DNA of 64,000 nucleotides from Phocaeicola sp. (GCA_029257865.1 JARIAN010000099.1:62001-126000), one strand, 5' to 3'; shown: positions 15,984 to 25,252, counted from the stretch's first letter. Translations and numbers: made by a program. Notes: generated by a model from the letters alone, not told the origin.

Positions 15984-18446
15984 ATGAAAACTTTTGTAGA
16001 TGTCATTGTGCCGTTGCCCATTCTCGGGCAGTATACCTATTCTGTACCTGTAGAATATGAAGACCATGTGAAAGGTGGGTGTAGGGTGGTGGTTCCGTTT
16101 GGTGTGAAGAAGTATTATACAGCGATTGTTGTTCGTGTGCACCATACGGCTCCTACTGAGTATAAAACAAAAGATATAATGGAGATACTTGACGAGCAAC
16201 CTGTCTTGTTGAAACGTCAATATGACTTTTGGGTGTGGTTGGCCGAGTATTATCTGTGTACATTGGGAGATGTTTATAAGGCTGCTTTGCCTTCTGGAAT
16301 GAAACTGGAAAGTGAGACCTTAGTAGAATATAATCCCGATTTCGTATCGGAAAAGCCTTTATCGGAGAAGGAATTGTGTATATTGAACAGTCTGAGTGCA
16401 GACCATGAACAGTGTGTCACTCAGCTAGAAAAGAATACAGGGCTGAAGAATATCCTTCCGGTCATTAAGTCATTGCTTGAGAAGGAAGCGTTATTTGTAA
16501 AAGAAGAATTGAAGCGCAATTATAAGCCTCGTGTGGAACTTCATGTGAGATTGGATGCCACAATTCTGAATGAGGCTATGCTGAACAGGCAGTTGGAACT
16601 TTTGGAGAAGTATCCTAAACAGCAGGCTGTTCTGATGAAGTATATTGAACTTTCTGGTTGGACCATGCCGGGAGGTGCGTTGAAGGAGGTGTCAAAGAAA
16701 AGGTTGCTGGAAGCCTCAGGATTAACAACTTCGCCTTTTCAGACTTTGCTCAAGAATGGCATTTTGGAAACTTATTATTATGAAGTTGGAAGGTTGACTG
16801 CTGGTGAAGTGCAGACACAGGCTTTGAATCCATTGAGTGAGGCACAGCATCGCGCATATCAGCAGATTATGGCTTTCTTTCACCAGAAAGAGGTTTGCTT
16901 ACTGCATGGAGTGACAGCTAGTGGAAAAACAGAAATCTATATTCATTTGATACAGCAGGCTATCAGTGCCGGCAAGCAAGTGCTTTATTTATTGCCGGAA
17001 ATTGCGCTGACTGCTCAAATAACCGAGCGTTTGAAAAAAGTGTTTGGAAACAGACTGGGGGTATATCATTCCAAGTTTCCTGATGCAGAGCGTGTGGAGA
17101 TATGGAAAAAACAGCTCACAGAAAATGATTATGATGTGATTTTAGGTGTGCGTTCTTCCGTCTTTTTGCCTTTTCGCAGGCTGGGACTGGTTATAGTGGA
17201 TGAAGAGCATGAAAGTACTTATAAGCAGCAAGACCCAGCTCCTCGTTATCATGCACGTAATGCAGCTATTATGCTGGCTTCTATGTTTGGGGCAAAGACG
17301 TTGTTGGGTACAGCTACTCCCAGTATCGAAACGTATTATCATGCTATTCATGGGAAATATGGGTGGGTGCAGCTCAAAGAACGCCATGCTAATGTGCAGT
17401 TGCCTCAAATAGAACTGGTAGACATCAAGGAATTGGCGCGTAAGAAGAGGATGACTGCTCAGTTCTCTCCGCTTCTGTTGGGCAAGATACGTGAGGCTTT
17501 GGAATATCACGAACAAGTTATTCTGTTTCAGAACCGTAGGGGGTTTGCGCCGATGATAGAATGTCGTACTTGTGGATGGGTTCCTCATTGCAAGAATTGT
17601 GATGTCAGTCTTACTTATCATAAAAGGATGAATCAGCTTACTTGTCATTATTGTGGATATACGTATCAGGTGCCTAAGTCTTGTCCTGCTTGTGGAGGAG
17701 TAGAATTGGTGAACTGTGGTTTCGGCACAGAAAAGATAGAAGATGATATCAAGCAGATTTTTCCTGATGCAAGGGTGGCTCGTATGGACTTGGATACAAC
17801 TCGTACCCGTACGGCTTACGAACGGATTATCAATGACTTTCAAGAAGGTAGAACTGATATATTGATTGGCACTCAGATGGTTTCTAAGGGATTGGACTTT
17901 GAGAATGTGAGTGTGGTGGGAATATTGAATGCCGATTCTATGTTGAATTACCCTGACTTTCGTTCTTACGAGCGTGCTTTTCAATTGATGGCGCAGGTAG
18001 CCGGCAGAGCCGGACGAAGGAACCGACAGGGATTGGTGGTTTTGCAGACTAAGTCGCCTGAACTTCCTGTCATTCATCAAGTGATGCACAATGATTATGA
18101 TGCACTTTATCAAGACCAGACAGAGGAGCGTTCTTTGTTTAAATATCCGCCTTTTTACCGGTTGATTTATGTATATTTGAAACATCGCAAGGAGGAGACG
18201 CTTGACCAAGCTGCTATGATTATGGCCGTCAGCCTTCGAAGTGGCTTGGGTGACCGTGTATTGGGACCGGACCGTCCTCCGGTAGCTCGTATTCAGACAT
18301 TCTTTATCCGAAAGATTATGGTGAAGGTGGAGCAGGGGGCTTCTATGAGTAAGGTTGGGCGTTATTTACAGCAAGTGCAGCGTATGATGGTGGAAGATGA
18401 GCGTTTTCGTTCATTGATGGTGTATTATGATGTAGATCCGATGTAG
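15984..18446 (+). CDS. priA: Primosomal protein N', replication restart helicase
   Basis: 820 residues from the ATG at 15984. An upstream in-frame ATG at 15951 is rejected because it lies in the terminator stem and because MKTFVDVIVPLPILGQYTYSVP is the expected PriA N-terminus. Present are the N-terminal fork-binding domain, Walker A GVTASGKT (about residue 309), the DEEH box in VDEEHESTY, the helicase motifs SKGLDF and QVAGRAGR, and the zinc-binding cysteine cluster (CRTCGWVPHCKNC, CHYC, CPAC). PriA recognises stalled forks and reloads the replisome. The PHP gene follows after 35 bases on the same strand. Confidence 0.97.
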   Translation: MKTFVDVIVPLPILGQYTYSVPVEYEDHVKGGCRVVVPFGVKKYYTAIVVRVHHTAPTEYKTKDIMEILDEQPVLLKRQYDFWVWLAEYYLCTLGDVYKAALPSGMKLESETLVEYNPDFVSEKPLSEKELCILNSLSADHEQCVTQLEKNTGLKNILPVIKSLLEKEALFVKEELKRNYKPRVELHVRLDATILNEAMLNRQLELLEKYPKQQAVLMKYIELSGWTMPGGALKEVSKKRLLEASGLTTSPFQTLLKNGILETYYYEVGRLTAGEVQTQALNPLSEAQHRAYQQIMAFFHQKEVCLLHGVTASGKTEIYIHLIQQAISAGKQVLYLLPEIALTAQITERLKKVFGNRLGVYHSKFPDAERVEIWKKQLTENDYDVILGVRSSVFLPFRRLGLVIVDEEHESTYKQQDPAPRYHARNAAIMLASMFGAKTLLGTATPSIETYYHAIHGKYGWVQLKERHANVQLPQIELVDIKELARKKRMTAQFSPLLLGKIREALEYHEQVILFQNRRGFAPMIECRTCGWVPHCKNCDVSLTYHKRMNQLTCHYCGYTYQVPKSCPACGGVELVNCGFGTEKIEDDIKQIFPDARVARMDLDTTRTRTAYERIINDFQEGRTDILIGTQMVSKGLDFENVSVVGILNADSMLNYPDFRSYERAFQLMAQVAGRAGRRNRQGLVVLQTKSPELPVIHQVMHNDYDALYQDQTEERSLFKYPPFYRLIYVYLKHRKEETLDQAAMIMAVSLRSGLGDRVLGPDRPPVARIQTFFIRKIMVKVEQGASMSKVGRYLQQVQRMMVEDERFRSLMVYYDVDPM

Positions 18447-18481
18447 GTAATATGAGTTAGAAACATACAAATAATGAAGAT

Positions 18482-19204
18482 ATGAAGATAGAACTAGATG
18501 TACATACACATACGCTGGCAAGCGGACATGCTTTCAGTACGATACAGGAGATGGCCCAGGCTGCAGCAGATAAGGGCTTGAAGTTGTTGGGCATAACAGA
18601 ACATTCGCAGAGTATTCCCGGAACTTGTAATCCTATTTATTTTCGTAACTTGCATGCGGTTCCCCGCAATATGTATGGCGTGGAATTGTTGATGGGAGCT
18701 GAAATCAATATATTGAATATACGTGGAGAATTGGATATGGATGAAAAAACGATGAAGTACTTAGACCTTCGTATAGCCGGAATACATTCTATTTGTTATG
18801 AAGGGGGTACAGCCGATGAGAATACTCAGGGGATGATTCAGGCTATTTCAAATCCTTATATACATATCATTAGTCATCCGGCAGACGGTACGGCCTTGTT
18901 TCATTTTGAGCCGATTGTAAAGGCAGCTAAGGAATATCACACGTTGTTGGAAATCAACAATTCCTCTTTAAAACCTTGCCGTCATAAGCTAGAGGCAAAA
19001 GACAATTCATTGGAGATTCTTCGCTTATGCAGGAAGTATGAAGTTCCAGTGATTCTAGGTAGTGATGCTCATATTTCTTTTGATATCGCAAAATATAATC
19101 ATGTGCTTCCGTTGCTCGATGAAGTGGGATTTCCTCAAGAATGGGTTGTGAATACAAGTGTGGAGAAATTTAAACAATATTTGAATATATCACAGGATAA
19201 ATGA
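18482..19204 (+). CDS. PHP-domain phosphatase (YcdX-like)
   Basis: 240 residues with the polymerase-and-histidinol-phosphatase fold. Metal-binding motifs are visible: DVHTHTLASGHAFS at the N-terminus, GITEHS, GAEINI, IAGIHS, ISHPAD and the late GSDAHISFD. The family hydrolyses phosphoesters with a three-metal centre; YcdX-type members act on small phosphorylated compounds. It overlaps the next gene, a tyrosine phosphatase, by 4 bases (ATGA), so the two are translationally coupled. The substrate is unknown. It is not a close match to the CpsB/YwqE tyrosine phosphatase branch, judging by motif spacing, though I cannot exclude that role. Confidence 0.9.
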   Translation: MKIELDVHTHTLASGHAFSTIQEMAQAAADKGLKLLGITEHSQSIPGTCNPIYFRNLHAVPRNMYGVELLMGAEINILNIRGELDMDEKTMKYLDLRIAGIHSICYEGGTADENTQGMIQAISNPYIHIISHPADGTALFHFEPIVKAAKEYHTLLEINNSSLKPCRHKLEAKDNSLEILRLCRKYEVPVILGSDAHISFDIAKYNHVLPLLDEVGFPQEWVVNTSVEKFKQYLNISQDK

Positions 19205-19677
19205 AACGAATACTATTTGTTTGTTTAGGCAATATTTGCCGCTCTTCTTCGGCCGAGGAAGTTATGCGCACTTATATCAAGCGTGCTGGTTTGGAACATG
19301 AACTGGAGGTGGATTCTGCTGGAATCAGCAGTTTTCATCGTGGAGAATTGGCTGATGAACGCATGAGAACTCATGCAGAACGTAGAGGTTATCATATTAC
19401 TCATCTGTCGCGCCCGGTATGCACAGACGACTTTTATGAGTTTGATATGATATTAGGGATGGACGACCGTAATATTGATGCGCTTCGTGAAAAAGCTCCG
19501 GATGTGGACAGCGAGAAGAAAATTGGCAGAATGACTGATTTCTGTAAATTGAAGGTGGTAGACTATGTACCCGACCCATATTATGGTGGTGCGCAAGGTT
19601 TCGAGAATGTCTTGGATATATTGGAAGATGCGTGCCTTGGGTTGCTGGAACATCTCTATCCGGAAATTGAGTTCTGA
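19201..19677 (+). CDS. Low-molecular-weight protein-tyrosine phosphatase
   Basis: 158 residues. The catalytic loop is CLGNICRS (Cys8, Arg14), and the general-acid loop DPYYGG (Asp125) is present, so the enzyme should be active. LMW-PTPs dephosphorylate tyrosine kinases that control exopolysaccharide assembly, or other phosphotyrosine proteins. No polysaccharide kinase is encoded nearby. It is co-translated with the PHP phosphatase upstream (ATGA overlap). Confidence 0.95.
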   Translation: MKRILFVCLGNICRSSSAEEVMRTYIKRAGLEHELEVDSAGISSFHRGELADERMRTHAERRGYHITHLSRPVCTDDFYEFDMILGMDDRNIDALREKAPDVDSEKKIGRMTDFCKLKVVDYVPDPYYGGAQGFENVLDILEDACLGLLEHLYPEIEF

Positions 19678-19733
19678 CTGGTTAGACAAGAGTTTTTTTG
19701 TCTGGGTTAGAAAACATAAGTAGGTAGAAAAGA

Positions 19734-19800
19734 ACAAATGCTCCTTGAAGAGCCGTTCAGTACTTTCAAGTAGCATTTGTCTGTTATGTAGCATTTGTCT
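19734..19800. terminator. Convergent-gene hairpin with repeated arm
   Basis: ACAAATGCTCCTTGAA pairs with TTCAAGTAGCATTTGT (two mismatches), between the convergent tyrosine phosphatase and CoA-transferase genes. The right arm GTAGCATTTGTCT recurs directly after it, at 19788-19800, ending on the CoA-transferase stop codon. So one left arm has two possible partners. It probably acts as a terminator for one or both genes. Confidence 0.55.
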
Positions 19801-21296
19801 TATTTTTGGAACTTAGACCAGTTAGTCAGACGCATGTCTCCTTTTTGGGTAAATTCGTGATGCATGCCCAGTGCAGCAGACAAGCTGTGGCTCGTTTGTC
19901 CCTTGGTGGAGATTTTCAGATAGTCCCAGAGTAGTTGCTTGTAGTCGGGGTGTGCACAGTTTTCGATGACGGCTTTGGCACGTTCCATCGGACTTTTTCC
20001 GCGCAGGTCGGCAACTCCTTGTTCGGTGATGATGACGTTGACAGAGTGTTCGCTATGGTCTTGATGTGATACCATTGGGACAATAGAACTGATACATCCT
20101 CCTTTGGCGATAGACGGGCAAGAGAAAATAGAGATATAGGCGCTTCTTGTAAAGTCGCCTGAACCTCCTATACCATTCATCATCTTGGTTCCACAAATAT
20201 GGGTGGAATTTACATTGCCGTAAATATCGGCTTCGATGGCTGTATTCATAGAAATGACTCCTAGGCGGCGAATCACTTCCGGGCTGTTAGAAATTTCGGA
20301 AGGGCGGAGTACTAGTTTGTGTCGGAAGAAGTCCATGTTTTCGTAGATATCATCAAGGCAATCATTGGTAACACTGAGCGAGCAAGTACTTCCAAATTTG
20401 ATGCGTCCCTCTTTGATGAGTTTGATGACAGAGTTTTGAATCACTTCAGTGTACATTTCAAACGGAGGGATGCTAGAGTCTTTCCCCAAAGCGCTCAGTA
20501 CAGCATTGGCAATGTTTCCTACTCCCGATTGTAATGGCAGGAAGGTAGAAGGGATGATTCCTCGTTTCATGTCGGCTGCCAGGAATTCTGCCACATTTTG
20601 TCCGATTTTATCTGTTACAGGGTCCGATTCATGAAAACCTCTGGCTTCATCGGGGATATTGGTTTGTACAACTCCTACAATTTTCGAGGGGTCAACTTGG
20701 ATGTAAGGTAATCCGATACGGTCACTTGGGCGGACAATAGGAACCGGGCGGCGGAATGGAGGGCGTTCCATTTCGTATAAGTCGTGCATTCCTATCAATG
20801 TTTTGGAATGTGCGGCATTCAGTTCGATAATTATCTTGTCGGCCAAACGAGCGATAGTAGGTGAAATACCTACACCGGCAGTAAGAAAAATACGTCCATC
20901 CTCGGTTATTTCGCAAGCCTCTATGATGGCCGTGTTGATATGTCCCAAAAAGCCGGAGCGGATTCGTTGTGCTACTTGTGACAAATGAATATCGGTATAT
21001 TTGATTTCTCCGTTGTTAACAGCCTTTCTAAAATCGGCATTGGTGGTGTATGGAGCACGGAACTTGATGACATGTGCACGTGTAAGTTCACCATCGCACG
21101 AATCTCCTGTAGATGCTCCCGTGATGACTCCTATCTGAAACTGTTCGCCTCTTTCGTGCTTTTGGCGTGCTTGGCGTGCTAGTTCTGTGGTAACTGCTTT
21201 AGGGCTTCCTGCAGGAGTGAAACCACTTAGACCGATAATTTCTCCGTCTTTAATAAGACTGGCAGCTTCTTCTGCCGTCATAAAGTTGTAACTCAT
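19800..21296 (-). CDS. Acetyl-CoA hydrolase/transferase family protein (likely succinate:acetate CoA-transferase)
   Basis: 498 residues of the class I CoA-transferase type. Visible features are GLSGFTPAGSPKAV near the N-terminus, SGVGNIANAVL in the middle, the FEMYTEVIQ block whose Glu is the expected CoA-ester-forming residue, and GIGGSGDFTRSAY. Members exchange CoA between succinyl-CoA and acetate, or hydrolyse acetyl-CoA. In a Bacteroidales fermenter that makes acetate, succinate and propionate, succinyl-CoA:acetate exchange is a sensible role, but specificity is inferred. A hypothetical gene lies 41 bases upstream on the same strand and may share its transcript. Confidence 0.93.
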   Translation of the reverse strand: MSYNFMTAEEAASLIKDGEIIGLSGFTPAGSPKAVTTELARQARQKHERGEQFQIGVITGASTGDSCDGELTRAHVIKFRAPYTTNADFRKAVNNGEIKYTDIHLSQVAQRIRSGFLGHINTAIIEACEITEDGRIFLTAGVGISPTIARLADKIIIELNAAHSKTLIGMHDLYEMERPPFRRPVPIVRPSDRIGLPYIQVDPSKIVGVVQTNIPDEARGFHESDPVTDKIGQNVAEFLAADMKRGIIPSTFLPLQSGVGNIANAVLSALGKDSSIPPFEMYTEVIQNSVIKLIKEGRIKFGSTCSLSVTNDCLDDIYENMDFFRHKLVLRPSEISNSPEVIRRLGVISMNTAIEADIYGNVNSTHICGTKMMNGIGGSGDFTRSAYISIFSCPSIAKGGCISSIVPMVSHQDHSEHSVNVIITEQGVADLRGKSPMERAKAVIENCAHPDYKQLLWDYLKISTKGQTSHSLSAALGMHHEFTQKGDMRLTNWSKFQK

Positions 21297-21337
21297 GGTA
21301 TTAGGTTATTATTTTGTTAATAGATAAAAGTTATTTG

Positions 21338-21766
21338 TCAATCATATTTTCTACGGAAAATTTCAGAATAGATAAAGGCTCTTCTTGCTTCGGTAGGAGT
21401 TTGCAGCCTAATCTCTTCTTCCTCTTCAGACAAGATGGTAGAATGCCTTGGTTGGACTCTTGAAAGTTGAGAATGTATATCGGGTTGCTGATGTACATGG
21501 TCAACTTTGTTTTTCTTCTGTTTGTTTTTCTTCTGTTTCTGAGAATGTTTGTTAGCAACAATTTCTTCATCCGGCTGATTTCTGTTCTCTTGGAAGATAT
21601 CTTGAAATTCCTGGAGAATTGGGTTAGCGCTATGTGCCATATCCTTCGGCTGAGAAGTCCTGTTGAACTGTGGCTTAAAGGTCTTTTTGGCTTGTGGCTT
21701 CTTTTCTTTGTTTATAAAGCTCAAGCCAACAATTAGCATGAATGCGATGAATGGTATAAAGTCCAT
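21338..21766 (-). CDS. Hypothetical membrane-anchored, charged protein
   Basis: 142 residues, no family recognised. One hydrophobic helix at about residues 3-18 (FIPFIAFMLIVGLSF) is followed by a highly polar segment rich in Lys, Gln and Asn (KQKKNKQKKNK near residues 79-89), an acidic patch EEEEE, and a short helical C-terminus EARRAFIYSEIFRRKYD. That predicts a single-pass anchor with a disordered cytosolic tail. It diverges from miaB and precedes the CoA-transferase gene by 41 bases. A minus-strand -7 box lies at 21809-21802. The ordered C-terminal tip may be a binding motif, by inference. Confidence 0.72.
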   Translation of the reverse strand: MDFIPFIAFMLIVGLSFINKEKKPQAKKTFKPQFNRTSQPKDMAHSANPILQEFQDIFQENRNQPDEEIVANKHSQKQKKNKQKKNKVDHVHQQPDIHSQLSRVQPRHSTILSEEEEEIRLQTPTEARRAFIYSEIFRRKYD

Positions 21767-21801
21767 AGTATGATAATATGATAAAGTGTTAAGTGTACTT
21801 T

Positions 21802-21809
21802 CAAAAATA
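21802..21809 (-). promoter_or_regulatory. -7 element for the hypothetical gene (minus strand)
   Basis: Read on the minus strand this is TATTTTTG, an exact TAnnTTTG match 35 bases before the ATG. It diverges from the miaB promoter. Confidence 0.5.
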
Positions 21810-21851
21810 CTAATAAATATGACATATTATGGATTTTAGTAGGGAAACATG

Positions 21852-21859
21852 TATCTTTG
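21852..21859 (+). promoter_or_regulatory. -7 element of miaB
   Basis: TATCTTTG, an exact -7 match ending 27 bases before the miaB ATG. A TTG inside it (21857) could be mistaken for a start codon. Confidence 0.6.
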
Positions 21860-21886
21860 CGGCCGAATTTATTAAATAATAACATT

Positions 21887-23260
21887 ATGACAAAAGAAAC
21901 AACGGGAGTGGACTTTAAATCTACAACCGAACAGGAAAGCAAGAAATTGTTTATCGAAACCTATGGTTGCCAGATGAATGTGGCAGATAGTGAAGTGATT
22001 GCTTCTGTGATGAAGATGGCTGGCTATGAATCGTGTGATTCATTGGACGAAGCGGATGCGGTATTTATGAATACTTGTTCTATTCGTGATAATGCAGAGC
22101 AGAAGATTTTCAACCGATTGGAGTTTTTTCATTCACTACGTAAGAAGCGCAAGCATCTGATTGTAGGTGTATTGGGATGTATGGCTGAGCGTGTGAAGAA
22201 CGATTTGATAGAAAACCATCATGTGGATTTGGTGGCTGGTCCGGATGCTTATTTGACTTTGCCCGATTTGATAGCAGCTGTAGAAGCTGGAGAAAAGGCA
22301 ATCAATGTGGAACTGTCTGCTACAGAGACCTATCGTGATGTCATTCCTTCACGTATCTGCGGGAATCATATTTCTGGATTTGTATCCATTATGCGTGGAT
22401 GTAACAATTTCTGTCATTACTGTATTGTTCCATATACTCGAGGTAGAGAAAGAAGCCGTGATGTGGAAAGTATCTTGAACGAAGTGCGCGACTTGCAGGC
22501 TAAGGGCTACAAGGAGGTGACTCTGCTGGGGCAGAATGTAAACTCTTATCATTTTGAAAAAGATGGAGAAAATGTCACTTTTCCGATGCTATTGCGTAAA
22601 GTGGCACAGGCAGTTCCTGATATGAGAGTGCGCTTCACCACCTCACACCCTAAGGATATGAGTGATGAAACGTTGGAAGTGATTGCACAGACCCCCAATG
22701 TGTGCAAGCATATCCATTTACCTGTTCAGAGTGGCAGTTCTAGAATATTGAAACTGATGAATCGTAAATATACCCGTGAGTGGTATATGGATCGAGTAGC
22801 TGCTATACGCCGTATTATTCCAGACTGTGGATTAAGTACGGATATTTTTTCTGGCTTCCATAGTGAAACCGAGGAGGACCATCAGATGAGTTTGTCGCTC
22901 ATGAGAGAATGTGCCTACGATTCTGCATTCATGTTCAAATATTCCGAACGTCCGGGCACTTATGCTTCTAAGCATTTGCCGGATGATATTCCAGAAGAAG
23001 TGAAGATTCGTCGTCTGAATGAAATGATTGAACTTCAGAATCATCTTTCGGCAGAAAGCAACGCCAAAGATATAAATAAAGTGTTTGAAGTATTGGTGGA
23101 AGGCGTGTCAAAGCGTTCTAAAGAACAGCTGTTTGGACGTACGGAGCAGAATAAAGTCGTGGTGTTTGATCGTGGAGGACATCGTATTGGTGATTTTGTA
23201 AAAGTGCGTATTACTGAGAGTAGTTCGGCTACATTAAAAGGAGTAGAGGTTACCGAATAA
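21887..23260 (+). CDS. miaB: tRNA-2-methylthio-N6-dimethylallyladenosine synthase
   Basis: 457 residues from the ATG at 21887. The frame opens earlier at a TTG inside the promoter box, which is rejected. An N-terminal UPF0004 domain has the three cluster cysteines in ETYGCQMN, NTCSIRDNAE and GCMAER. The radical-SAM domain has CNNFCHYC (Cys172, Cys176, Cys179), and a C-terminal TRAM domain covers about the last 65 residues. MiaB adds the methylthio group to i6A37 in tRNAs reading U-starting codons, using two 4Fe-4S clusters. The gene is monocistronic, with a terminator after it. Confidence 0.97.
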   Translation: MTKETTGVDFKSTTEQESKKLFIETYGCQMNVADSEVIASVMKMAGYESCDSLDEADAVFMNTCSIRDNAEQKIFNRLEFFHSLRKKRKHLIVGVLGCMAERVKNDLIENHHVDLVAGPDAYLTLPDLIAAVEAGEKAINVELSATETYRDVIPSRICGNHISGFVSIMRGCNNFCHYCIVPYTRGRERSRDVESILNEVRDLQAKGYKEVTLLGQNVNSYHFEKDGENVTFPMLLRKVAQAVPDMRVRFTTSHPKDMSDETLEVIAQTPNVCKHIHLPVQSGSSRILKLMNRKYTREWYMDRVAAIRRIIPDCGLSTDIFSGFHSETEEDHQMSLSLMRECAYDSAFMFKYSERPGTYASKHLPDDIPEEVKIRRLNEMIELQNHLSAESNAKDINKVFEVLVEGVSKRSKEQLFGRTEQNKVVVFDRGGHRIGDFVKVRITESSSATLKGVEVTE

Positions 23261-23277
23261 TAACCTTCTAGAAATAC

Positions 23278-23327
23278 ATAAAAGAGCAGGTGCATCATAC
23301 AGGCAAGTAGATACCCTGCTCTTTTTA
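23278..23327 (+). terminator. Terminator after miaB
   Basis: AAAGAGCAGG pairs with CCTGCTCTTT across a long loop and is followed by T. Confidence 0.82.
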
Positions 23328-23463
23328 TATGTCTTTTTGTATGCTTTGTGGATGAGGGCCTTTATCTGTCACTTTGTTTTTTTGATAAATCATTTAAAGA
23401 AACTTAATGAAATGACCGAATTAACCGAAAAAGTTGTTAATTTGCAACAAATTAGGGACAAAA

Positions 23464-24369
23464 GTGAATATACTAAATATAGATAAATGTCCGCTTTGCG
23501 GAAAAGGTCATTTTAGTAAGGAAAGAACTTGTACAGACCATTACGCTACAGGGGAGCTGTTTGATGTTTTCCGGTGTGAGGACTGCGGTTTTTTGTTTAC
23601 TAAGGATGTGCCTGATGAGCAGGAAATTGGGCGATATTATGAATCGCCTGATTACATATCTCATTCGGATACTTCAAAAGGTCTTGTCAATTGTATCTAT
23701 CATTATGTAAGAAGATATATGTTGGGCAAGAAAGCGCAGCTGATAAGGCGCTGTAGCGGAATAAGTAAAGGCCGGCTACTGGATATTGGAACAGGAACTG
23801 GTTATTTCAGTCATTTTATGAAAGAGGACGGGTGGCAGGTAGATGCCATTGAAAAGAGTGAGCAGGCACGTCAGTTTGCCAAAACTCACTTTCAAATGGA
23901 AGTAGCTGCCCCTGAAGCATTCATGAAGTATGAGGCAGCAAGTTTTGATGTGATTACTTTATGGCATGTGATGGAACATCTTCAGAACCTGAATGAAGTG
24001 TGGGAGCAGTTGGATAAACTTTTAAAGGAGAATGGGATATTGGTGTTGGCAGTGCCTAATCCGGAATCCTTCGATGCTCAGCATTACGGTTCTTGGTGGG
24101 GGGCTTATGATGTGCCCCGTCATTTATGGCATTTTACTCCTTCCACAATGAAGTCTATCGGCTCGAAACATGGATTCAAGTTGGTGGAACTTCATCCGAT
24201 GCCTTTCGATGCTTTCTATGTGTCTATGTTGTCTGAAAAGTACAAGGGTTCACGTTGTGCGTTTTTGAAAGGCATATATGTCGGTACTTGCGCTTGGTTG
24301 GCTACATTGGTAAAGAAGGAGAGAAGCAGTTCCTTGATTTATGTATTTAGAAAAAGTGAGAATAAATGA
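23464..24369 (+). CDS. Class I SAM-dependent methyltransferase with N-terminal zinc ribbon
   Basis: About 301 residues from a GTG at 23464. The frame also contains a TTG at 23434, but that lies in a TTAATTTG promoter-like box. The N-terminus has CPLCGKGHF and CEDCGFLF, a four-cysteine zinc ribbon. Then come motif I LDIGTGTGYFSHFM and the later WHVMEHL, characteristic of Methyltransf_23-type enzymes. Substrate unknown; similar zinc-ribbon methyltransferases often sit in sugar or lipid pathways. It overlaps ftsX by 4 bases (ATGA), tying it to the envelope operon. The start is uncertain by about 10 codons. Confidence 0.88.
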   Translation: MNILNIDKCPLCGKGHFSKERTCTDHYATGELFDVFRCEDCGFLFTKDVPDEQEIGRYYESPDYISHSDTSKGLVNCIYHYVRRYMLGKKAQLIRRCSGISKGRLLDIGTGTGYFSHFMKEDGWQVDAIEKSEQARQFAKTHFQMEVAAPEAFMKYEAASFDVITLWHVMEHLQNLNEVWEQLDKLLKENGILVLAVPNPESFDAQHYGSWWGAYDVPRHLWHFTPSTMKSIGSKHGFKLVELHPMPFDAFYVSMLSEKYKGSRCAFLKGIYVGTCAWLATLVKKERSSSLIYVFRKSENK

Positions 24370-25232
24370 GTAAGAAATCCGACATATTCAAAGGAGTACA
24401 GTTTGTAACTTCTAGCATCAGTATCATGTTTGTGTTGTTGCTACTTGGTATGGTGACTTTTTTTGTGCTTGCTGCTAATAACTTATCGGTATATGTGCGT
24501 GAAAACATAGCTTTCTCCATTGAGTTGGACGATGGAATGAAAGAGTCGGAGATTCTGCGCTTCCAAAAGCAATTGAATGCAGCTCCTTATATCAGGCATA
24601 CTACATATATATCAAAGGCCAACGCATTAAAAGAGCAGACAGAGGCTATGGGAACAGACCCTACAGAATTTCTGGGGTATAATCCTTTTCCGGCATCAAT
24701 AGAAGTGAGATTGGATGCGGCATATGCCAATGTAGACAGTGTGGCTTGGATTAAGAAGGAGATAATGCGGCACAAACAGGTAGTGGAAGTCAGTTATCCG
24801 CAAGATTTGCTGGATTCTGTTAACCGGAATATCCGTAAGTTGAGTTTGTTGTTGCTTGGGGTGGCAGCCTTGCTTACACTTGTTTCTTTTGTCTTGATAA
24901 ACAATACAATCAGGTTGACTATCTATTCGCAGCGTTTCTTGATTCATACCATGAAGTTGGTTGGGGCTAGTTGGTCTTTCATTCGCCGGCCTTTTATCAT
25001 ACGTAATATGTGGGTCGGTGTGTTGGCTGGTGTGCTGGCTGATACAGTGCTGATATCAATGGCAGGAATGTTGGTACACTATGAACCAGAACTGGTGGCT
25101 GTGGTTACACCGCAGGTAATGCTGATGGTATTGGCTGTAGTTTTTCTCTTCGGAATACTGATAACTAGTTTCTGTGCATGGATTTCTATCAACAAGTATC
25201 TTTCGATGAAAGTAAGTAACTTATATAAATAA
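24366..25232 (+). CDS. ftsX: Cell-division protein FtsX-like permease
   Basis: 288 residues with one N-terminal helix (about 15-37), an extracytoplasmic domain (about 40-155) and three C-terminal helices: the FtsX layout. FtsX works with the ATPase FtsE to activate peptidoglycan hydrolases at the division site. ftsE is not in this window, so its partner must be encoded elsewhere. The gene starts within the stop of the methyltransferase gene and leads into the DUF3098 gene, uppP, truB, queA and folK, all on the same strand with gaps of 20 bases or less. Confidence 0.93.
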   Translation: MSKKSDIFKGVQFVTSSISIMFVLLLLGMVTFFVLAANNLSVYVRENIAFSIELDDGMKESEILRFQKQLNAAPYIRHTTYISKANALKEQTEAMGTDPTEFLGYNPFPASIEVRLDAAYANVDSVAWIKKEIMRHKQVVEVSYPQDLLDSVNRNIRKLSLLLLGVAALLTLVSFVLINNTIRLTIYSQRFLIHTMKLVGASWSFIRRPFIIRNMWVGVLAGVLADTVLISMAGMLVHYEPELVAVVTPQVMLMVLAVVFLFGILITSFCAWISINKYLSMKVSNLYK

Positions 25233-25252
25233 TTAATCTTATTGATATTTAC

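Noticed and set aside
17142-18209. A 355-codon open frame on the minus strand
   Set aside because: It is antisense to priA, has no family motif and a composition rich in Ser, Thr, His and Arg typical of shadow frames. PriA motifs on the plus strand are unambiguous.
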